Shown piece by piece: positions 1 through 4,650 of a stretch of DNA of 6,198 bases. The stretch covers positions 1 to 6,198 of the forward strand of contig URDK01000119.1 of the NCBI GenBank assembly GCA_900546485.1. Reading direction: 5' to 3'. Below the pieces are notes generated by a model, which was not told where the DNA came from, did not search any database, and saw only the letters and a program-made list of their open reading frames with translations. The first letter of the stretch is position 1, and each line of letters begins with the position of its first letter. The position numbers were made by a program, and so were the translations under genes. Origin of the DNA: an uncultured Eubacteriales bacterium (GTDB lineage: Bacteria; Bacillota; Clostridia; Oscillospirales; Oscillospiraceae).

Positions 1-5
1 CCCTG

Positions 6-52
6 CCACCTTTGAAAAGGTGGACGAAACTTTTAAACGCGCTGCGCGCAGG
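6..52 (-). terminator. Gene-terminal repeat element with hairpins, downstream of the methyltransferase gene
   Basis: Read on the minus strand, the methyltransferase stop is followed by a GC palindrome (CTGCGCGCAG, 42-51), then the linker at 25-42, then a clean hairpin at 6-23 (CCACCTTT paired with AAAGGTGG, 2 to 4 base loop). The hairpin lacks a clear T-tract, so it is not a textbook intrinsic terminator. Its position just after a stop codon, and a near-copy after the last gene at the other end of the window, suggest a transcript-end or repeated intergenic element. The linker matches the other copy at 17 of 18 bases. Confidence 0.6.
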
Positions 53-59
53 TATGCTT

Positions 60-680
60 TTATACGCCCTTTACCGCCTTCACGTAGCAGAGAGGCATGA
101 GGGAGGTGCCGAGAGTCTCGCGCGCGGTGATGTCGAAGCCGGCGGTGGTCACGGTCTCGCAGAGACCGTCGGCGTCGTAGTTGTGGAAGACCTTCAGGCC
201 CATGAGCCGGATGAGCCGGGTACGGAGCTTGTTGCCGGCGCTGACGCCCTTGACAAAGGTCGGGGCAAACAGCACTCCGCCCGGGCGGAGCACCCGCTTC
301 ACCTCGGCCAGCGCGAGCTCGGGATGCGGCATGATGTGCAGGGCGTTTGCCATGACAACAACGTCAAAGCTTGCGTCAGGATAGCCTATCGCCGTGGCGT
401 CCTGCGGCTCAAAGCTCAGGCTGGCGGGCCAGGGCCCCTTGCCGCGCGCCCGCAGAAGCATCGCCGTGGAAAAATCCGTCGCCACCCAGCGCTTTACCGC
501 CCCGGCGAGCGGGTAGGTGAGCTGGCCCGTGCCGCAGGCCAGCTCCAGGACCTCCATGTCCGAGCCCAGCTGGGGACGTATCATCTCGCAGAGCGCCGCG
601 TATGTGGGGTCCGCGCCGGACATGAACTTTGTGTATATTAGAGACATGCGCTGCCAGAAACTGCGGTTGTCGCCTTTCAA
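60..680 (-). CDS. Class I SAM-dependent methyltransferase (UbiE/Methyltransf_11 type)
   Basis: The 206-residue protein is a compact Rossmann-fold methyltransferase that should transfer a methyl group from S-adenosylmethionine to an unknown acceptor in the cytoplasm. Visible motifs are motif I, LELACGTGQLT (about 45-55), which binds SAM; the post-I acidic strand ATDFSTAML (67-75); DATAIGYPDASFDVVV (94-109); NALHIMPHP (112-120); and LRPGGVLFAPTF (131-142). Its length fits a catalytic core with no extra domain. The start is TTG at 678-680, chosen because GGAGG (689-693) lies 8 bases upstream; the first in-frame ATG (residue 12) has no comparable site. It follows the EFR1-type gene by 13 bases and its ribosome binding site overlaps that gene's TAA, so it is probably translationally coupled. 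Similarity to UbiE-type enzymes does not by itself mean quinone methylation. The family is secure; the substrate is unknown. Confidence 0.9.
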   Translation of the reverse strand: MKGDNRSFWQRMSLIYTKFMSGADPTYAALCEMIRPQLGSDMEVLELACGTGQLTYPLAGAVKRWVATDFSTAMLLRARGKGPWPASLSFEPQDATAIGYPDASFDVVVMANALHIMPHPELALAEVKRVLRPGGVLFAPTFVKGVSAGNKLRTRLIRLMGLKVFHNYDADGLCETVTTAGFDITARETLGTSLMPLCYVKAVKGV

Positions 681-688
681 GCTGGGCG

Positions 689-696
689 CCTCCTTA
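689..696 (-). promoter_or_regulatory. Ribosome binding site overlapping upstream stop (TAAGGAGG)
   Basis: On the minus strand the TAA stop of the EFR1-type gene (694-696) runs straight into AGGAGG, giving TAAGGAGG. The GGAGG core lies 8 bases before the TTG start of the methyltransferase. The overlap supports translational coupling and decides for the TTG start. Confidence 0.8.
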
Positions 697-1470
697 TATG
701 AATATCTCGGGCTCCTTGCGGCCGGAGCAGGCCTTTTTCAGCCCCGCCTTTGCAGCGGTGAGCATTACGGGGTTAAGGCTGCGGGCGTAGTGCGGGCAGA
801 CGGTGACACAGCGCATGCAGGTGATGCACTTGTCCTTGTCCGTCTTGGTCGGGTCCGAGGCGGGGATGGCGCCTACGGGACACTCGGCCGCGCACTTGCC
901 GCATTTGCCGCACTTTATCCGGCTGGCGGAGGGGTGCAGCGGCACGCCGTCGTATTTGCGGAACTCGCGGTTGCCGGGGACTATCGCTGTCGGCAGGCTG
1001 TCGGCCGAGGCGACGAAGTCCAGCCGCTCGCGTATGCGGCGCACAAACTCGTCCATCTTGAGGTAGTCCGCCGCGTCAGGCCGGCCCGCGCCGAACTCCG
1101 GCGCGATGGAGTGCCGCGCGATGAAGGCCGCGGCGGCCATGACCTTGAAGCCGCGCTCCTCCGCCATGCCTCGCAGCTCCAGCAGCGCGTCCTCAAACGC
1201 ACGGTTGCCGTACACCGCGACTATGGCCGCGGGCGTGCTGTGTGCCTTCACGTGACTGAGCCGCTCCGCCACCGGCGAGGGGACCCGCCCGCCGAAAACG
1301 GGGACGGAGATGACCACAAAGTCATCCGCACCGAATTCCAGCTCCGGCGCCTTCACCGTGATTTCCAGGAACTCGGAGCGCTCGCACACGCCGGCGGCGA
1401 TGTGCTCGGAGATCTTCTTTGTCCCGCCCGTGGGCGAGAAGCTTAGCGAATATGCTTTCTTTATTTCCAT
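694..1470 (-). CDS. EFR1-family flavodoxin-like protein with two 4Fe-4S clusters
   Basis: The 258-residue protein joins an N-terminal flavodoxin-like domain to a C-terminal 2[4Fe-4S] ferredoxin, the layout of the EFR1 family common in anaerobic Firmicutes. The flavin phosphate-binding loop is seen as SFSPTGGTKKI (10-20), with VPVFGGRVPSP (56-66) and AVYGNRAFEDAL (85-96) at further cofactor-contact positions. The cluster cysteines are C187, C190, C193 and C197, then C215, C218, C221 and C225, both as CxxCxxCxxxCP. It probably moves electrons between FMN and the clusters in the cytoplasm; the partner is unknown. The start is ATG at 1468-1470, because AGGAGG lies 8 bases upstream. The reading frame stays open to 1533, but that extension would run through the promoter and lacks its own site. 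It is the first gene of the leftward unit, ahead of the methyltransferase. No residue needed for cluster binding is missing. Confidence 0.9.
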   Translation of the reverse strand: MEIKKAYSLSFSPTGGTKKISEHIAAGVCERSEFLEITVKAPELEFGADDFVVISVPVFGGRVPSPVAERLSHVKAHSTPAAIVAVYGNRAFEDALLELRGMAEERGFKVMAAAAFIARHSIAPEFGAGRPDAADYLKMDEFVRRIRERLDFVASADSLPTAIVPGNREFRKYDGVPLHPSASRIKCGKCGKCAAECPVGAIPASDPTKTDKDKCITCMRCVTVCPHYARSLNPVMLTAAKAGLKKACSGRKEPEIFI

Positions 1471-1478
1471 GCCCAAAG

Positions 1479-1483
1479 CCTCC
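1479..1483 (-). promoter_or_regulatory. Ribosome binding site (GGAGG) of the EFR1-type gene
   Basis: AAAAGGAGG on the minus strand lies 8 bases before the ATG at 1468-1470. It fixes that ATG as the start rather than the upstream codon at 1533. If the predicted promoter is right, the leader is only about 16 bases, hardly more than this site. Confidence 0.85.
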
Positions 1484-1492
1484 TTTTCCCCG

Positions 1493-1521
1493 ATTTTACA
1501 ACAGCGGCGCCGGCATTGCAA
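1493..1521 (-). promoter_or_regulatory. Predicted sigma-A promoter for the EFR1-methyltransferase unit
   Basis: On the minus strand a -35 box TTGCAA (1521-1516) is followed by a 17-base spacer and a -10 box TAAAAT (1498-1493). TTGCAA matches the TTGACA consensus at four of six positions and TAAAAT matches TATAAT at five of six. Transcription would start near 1486, giving a very short leader that begins just before the ribosome binding site. The -35 bases are the same ones used by the opposing promoter. Confidence 0.65.
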
Positions 1522-1544
1522 TAGTGGAAACAATGTGGTAAAAT
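1516..1544 (+). promoter_or_regulatory. Predicted sigma-A promoter with extended -10 for the lipoprotein-ligase unit
   Basis: TTGCAA (1516-1521), a 17-base spacer and TAAAAT (1539-1544) form a good sigma-A promoter. A TG at 1536-1537, one base before the -10 box, makes an extended -10, so this direction may be the stronger of the two. Transcription would start near 1551, leaving a leader of about 47 bases before the TTG start at 1599. The leader holds TTAAG (1552-1556) and CTTAA (1567-1571) as a weak inverted repeat, of uncertain meaning. Confidence 0.7.
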
Positions 1545-1587
1545 TCCTTAGTTAAGACCCACAAACCTTAAACGAAACACTCAGAAC

Positions 1588-1592
1588 GGAGG
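1588..1592 (+). promoter_or_regulatory. Ribosome binding site (GGAGG) deciding a TTG start
   Basis: GGAGG lies 6 bases before TTG at 1599. It supports a TTG start for the lipoprotein, which gives a complete signal peptide beginning with two lysines. Confidence 0.85.
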
Positions 1593-1598
1593 CAAGCC

Positions 1599-4500
1599 TT
1601 GAAAAAGACCCTATCAATCGTCATCTGCTGCGCCCTGCTTATCGGGCTGTGCTCGGGCTGCGGTGAGATAAGCATACCGTTCATCGGCGGCGGGGACGAC
1701 AACGAAGTCAAGCAGAACGAGCTGCCCGCGGCCGAGATATCGCTGAGCTCCGTCAACGCGGACGAAAACGATCTGCACGCCGCCGTGCTCTACGACGGCA
1801 GCGCGGGTACCGGATACTGGGAGGACACCTATTCGCGCCTCTGCCAGCCCCTGCTGCTCGGCTTCGAGGCCGAGGCAGTGGATATCTCGCAGGACTACTC
1901 CCTCGAGGGTTACGACATTCTCTATCCCGACGAGAGCATAATGACCGCTGCAAATGCGGATACGCTGCGCGAGGAGATAACCGCCTTCGCCCAAAACGGC
2001 GGCGGCGTGTTCCTGACCAACGGCTTCTACGAGTTCTTCGACAAGGACTTCATCGGCGCCAAGAGCTTTCACGAGCTCGAGGACTACCCGTACAACATGG
2101 AATATCCCGAAGTCAGCGATGACCTGCAGGAGCTGCAGGACATCACTCGCGACTTCTACACGCTCTACGAGGCTTATTCGGACTTCCCGGAGCTCGAGGG
2201 CCTTGAGCGCGGCGTGGGAATGAAGCCCTCCACCGCCGTGGCGCTCTGCACCCGCGTGGGCCTGGCCATATCCACCGTTAATATGTACGGCGAGGGCTAC
2301 GTTTTCTTCGCCTCGGGCCTCCTGCCCAATCCCTACTGCATCAGCGGCACCATGCTGGAGCAGCGCGACGACTCTCAGCGCTACCTCTCCGACACCGCCA
2401 TGAGCTCGGCTCGCCTGCTCGAGAACGCCTTCGCGTCCTTCTACCTCAAGCGCACGGTGGGCTATTCCGTCTCGCGCGTTTACGGCTCCTTCGGCAGCCC
2501 GGCCATGAGCTGGGAGCTGCACTTTGAGGAGCTCGGCGGCTTTGCGGACGGCTCCGGTGTGGCTTTCGCGGAGCTCTGCAAGGAGTATTCGCAGATACCC
2601 TCATATACCCTGGTGCGCAACAGCTATACCTGGTTCGCCCGTGCTGAGACGGTGTCCACACTGCTGGGCGAGAGCTCGGACGAGCTGGTGTTCTCCATGG
2701 ACTACTATGAGAACGCCTACTCCTCCGGCGCGCACGTCGCCGCCGGGGACGAGTGGCTGACGATAGTCACCATGGACGACGGCGGCAGCTACTTCGCGGA
2801 CTACCCGGAGTACGACCTGCGCGCCTATCCGGAGGTGTACGACCTCGACGGCGACGGCAAGCTCGATATCATCTGCGGCTCGTCCGACGGTCGGCTCTAC
2901 TTCTACAAGGGCAAAGGCTACAAGTCCCGCCTCGTCACCGAGGAGGCCGCGGCGCTGACCGATGCCGATGGCCGGCAGCTCTCGGTCTCGAGCTATTCCG
3001 CGCCCGTCATCTGCGACTACAACGGCGACGGCGTGGAGGACATCCTCTGCGGAGCGGGCGACGGCAAGGTCTATCTCTTCCGCGGTCTGGGCGACCTCTG
3101 CTTCGAGCCCGTGGGCGCGCTGGTGAACACCGGCCTCAGCGGCCAGGTCCTGCCCGACTACGGTGACCTCGGCGACGGCATCAACGACCTTGTCTGCGGC
3201 TCCAACGAGGGCAGGCTCCTCGTGTTCTACGGCACGGAAGGCGGGATAACCTCCGCCGAGTATACCGAGATAAGCGTCTTCGGCGTGGACGGCGACTGGA
3301 TCGCCCCGTGCATATACGACATAGACGGCGACGGGAAAAACGACCTGCTGCTCGGCACCTTTGACGGCTATATCGCCAAGCTGCTCAACGGCGGCCGCGG
3401 CAACTTCGCCTCTGCAGGCTTCATAGAGCTCAATGAGCGAAACTACAAGGGCAACTACAACGCCAAGTTCGGCAACAACTGCGTGCCCGTCATCGCCGAC
3501 ATAAACGGCGACGGCAAGGACGACCTCATCTGCGGCAGTCTGGAATATGGCATGAGCTACCCCATAGACAGCGAGTATTTCCCCTATAAGTCAGAGCTCA
3601 TGGAGCAGATAAAATACTTCGTGGACAACGGCATCTACGTCGGCGCTCACTTCTACACCACGGCCTACGCCTCGGCCGAGAGGGAGGAGTATGAGCTGCA
3701 GCAGCATCTCGAGTCACTCAAGCTCTACGGCGTCGTGTCCAACAAGATAGGCGCGAACCAGCACACCTGGTACACCAGCAGCCTGAGTCAGACGCAGACC
3801 TTCCTCTCCCTTTGGGACGCGGGCTTCCTCTGGAACACGGGCTACGCTGCCCCCGGCGACCTTGACCCCTATCCCCAGGCCAGCGCGCGCAACGTCATAA
3901 GCCTGCCCTTCTTCCTGACGCAGGACGGCGAGTGGACGATACTGCTGCAAAACTGCTGCACGATGCTCTACGGCACCGACAGCTGGACGGACATCTCCGC
4001 CAGGTACGACATGCCCATGTGCGTCTATTACCACTGCGATTTTACCGCCCAGGACGATACAGAGGCCATCGAGAGCATTGAAAAAGTGCAGGCCTTCCGC
4101 GAAAAGTACGGATACAGCTTCGTAATGGAAAACCAGCTGGCCTCCGCCTGCGCCGCGGCGATAAACCTCACGCTGGACATCGTGGGCAACAGCGAGGAGA
4201 TCTTCGACGTCGAGCTCGTGGGTGCGGGGCAGTCGAACCGCTTCCCGCTCTATTCGGGCAATTACCAGATCTCCACCGGCGTGCGCATCAGCTTCGGTGA
4301 GGCCATGCAGGAGCTCGATATCCGCACCGACGCCGACGTCTGGTACTGGGACGGCAGCGACCTCTACGTCGGGCTGAACCGGCCTGTGCGTGTCTATGAG
4401 GCCTCAGAGGGCTCCTCGGCCGAGCAGACCGACCACATCGAGCGCATAAATCTCCCCGCCACCATCTCCACGCACCAGGGCGGGGCCTCCGTCAGCTTCC

Positions 4501-4646
4501 TCGAGGGCGGCTACATGGAGGTCGAGACCTCTACCCCCGCCACCACGCAGTCGTCCGGCTGGACAGCGACGCAGCTTGACGACGGCGGTACGCTCTTTAC
4601 GAAATACGGCGCGGCAAGCGCGCTCATCATAAGCTACGGAGAGTGA
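1599..4646 (+). CDS. Large lipoprotein: FG-GAP/VCBS propeller repeats within a deacetylase-like protein
   Basis: The 1015-residue protein starts at TTG behind a good ribosome binding site. Residues 1-20 are a signal peptide (KK, then hydrophobic core) ending in LCSG-C, so Cys21 is probably lipidated and the protein sits on the outer face of the membrane. A Gly/Asp-rich linker follows. Residues about 58-250 look like a flavodoxin/class I amidotransferase-type fold (SLEGYDILYPDE; EITAFAQNGGGVFLTNGFY). Residues about 298-390 (SPAMSWELHFEELGG) and 655-850 (GIYVGAHFYTT; GANQHTWY; WNTG; CVYYHCDF; SFVMENQLASA) resemble the two halves of a polysaccharide-deacetylase-type barrel. Between them lie five FG-GAP/VCBS repeats with calcium loops of the DxDGDGxxD type. 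Residues about 865-1015 appear beta-rich. The likely role is binding or modifying an extracellular polymer. Lipoprotein and repeat calls are firm. The barrel reading is inference, and the second His of the NodB HxxxH motif is Thr. Uncharacterised families such as DUF2194 are worth comparing. Confidence 0.85.
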   Translation: MKKTLSIVICCALLIGLCSGCGEISIPFIGGGDDNEVKQNELPAAEISLSSVNADENDLHAAVLYDGSAGTGYWEDTYSRLCQPLLLGFEAEAVDISQDYSLEGYDILYPDESIMTAANADTLREEITAFAQNGGGVFLTNGFYEFFDKDFIGAKSFHELEDYPYNMEYPEVSDDLQELQDITRDFYTLYEAYSDFPELEGLERGVGMKPSTAVALCTRVGLAISTVNMYGEGYVFFASGLLPNPYCISGTMLEQRDDSQRYLSDTAMSSARLLENAFASFYLKRTVGYSVSRVYGSFGSPAMSWELHFEELGGFADGSGVAFAELCKEYSQIPSYTLVRNSYTWFARAETVSTLLGESSDELVFSMDYYENAYSSGAHVAAGDEWLTIVTMDDGGSYFADYPEYDLRAYPEVYDLDGDGKLDIICGSSDGRLYFYKGKGYKSRLVTEEAAALTDADGRQLSVSSYSAPVICDYNGDGVEDILCGAGDGKVYLFRGLGDLCFEPVGALVNTGLSGQVLPDYGDLGDGINDLVCGSNEGRLLVFYGTEGGITSAEYTEISVFGVDGDWIAPCIYDIDGDGKNDLLLGTFDGYIAKLLNGGRGNFASAGFIELNERNYKGNYNAKFGNNCVPVIADINGDGKDDLICGSLEYGMSYPIDSEYFPYKSELMEQIKYFVDNGIYVGAHFYTTAYASAEREEYELQQHLESLKLYGVVSNKIGANQHTWYTSSLSQTQTFLSLWDAGFLWNTGYAAPGDLDPYPQASARNVISLPFFLTQDGEWTILLQNCCTMLYGTDSWTDISARYDMPMCVYYHCDFTAQDDTEAIESIEKVQAFREKYGYSFVMENQLASACAAAINLTLDIVGNSEEIFDVELVGAGQSNRFPLYSGNYQISTGVRISFGEAMQELDIRTDADVWYWDGSDLYVGLNRPVRVYEASEGSSAEQTDHIERINLPATISTHQGGASVSFLEGGYMEVETSTPATTQSSGWTATQLDDGGTLFTKYGAASALIISYGE
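2787..3548 (+). repeat. Five FG-GAP/VCBS repeats encoded within the lipoprotein
   Basis: Residues about 397-650 carry five repeats spaced 49 to 60 residues apart. Calcium-loop motifs begin at D415 (DLDGDGKLD), D473 (DYNGDGVED), G522 (GDLGDGIND), D574 (DIDGDGKND) and D634 (DINGDGKDD). Each is followed by a hydrophobic strand ending in Gly, and most by a second strand such as GRLYFYKG or GKVYLFRG. The third loop has lost the acidic residues at positions 1 and 3 and probably binds calcium poorly. Integrin-type propellers usually have seven blades, so further blades may be degenerate in flanking sequence or be supplied by the host domain. Confidence 0.85.
4638..4641 (+). promoter_or_regulatory. 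Ribosome binding site of the ligase inside the lipoprotein end
   Basis: GGAG at 4638-4641 lies in the last codons of the lipoprotein gene, 9 bases before the ATG at 4651. The lipoprotein stop (TGA, 4644-4646) falls between this site and the start, so ribosomes finishing the first gene can reinitiate on the second. Confidence 0.7.
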
Positions 4647-4650
4647 GAGC

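Noticed and set aside
12..641. A 209-codon plus-strand frame opposite the methyltransferase
   Set aside because: The opposite strand has a full set of methyltransferase motifs; this frame starts inside the terminal repeat and shows no domain.
517..1446. A 309-codon plus-strand frame across the EFR1-type gene
   Set aside because: It overlaps two well-supported minus-strand genes, has no recognisable domain and its composition is that of a shadow frame.
1471..1533. N-terminal extension of the EFR1-type protein by 21 residues
   Set aside because: The extension would overlap the predicted promoter and lacks a ribosome binding site, whereas ATG at 1468-1470 has AGGAGG at ideal spacing and starts right at the flavodoxin strand.
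1552..1571. TTAAG/CTTAA inverted repeat in the leader as a riboswitch or operator
   Set aside because: The arms are only 5 AT-rich pairs around a 10-base loop and the leader is about 47 bases, too short for a known riboswitch class. An operator cannot be excluded but is not supported.
1614..2522. A 302-codon minus-strand frame opposite the lipoprotein start
   Set aside because: It is antisense to the signal peptide and N-terminal domain of a convincing lipoprotein and has no motif of its own.
2772..2783. MDDG (residues 392-395) as the NodB TFDDG catalytic motif
   Set aside because: It sits just before the first propeller repeat rather than in the barrel-like strand near 300-314, so the match may be incidental. 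A structure model would settle it.
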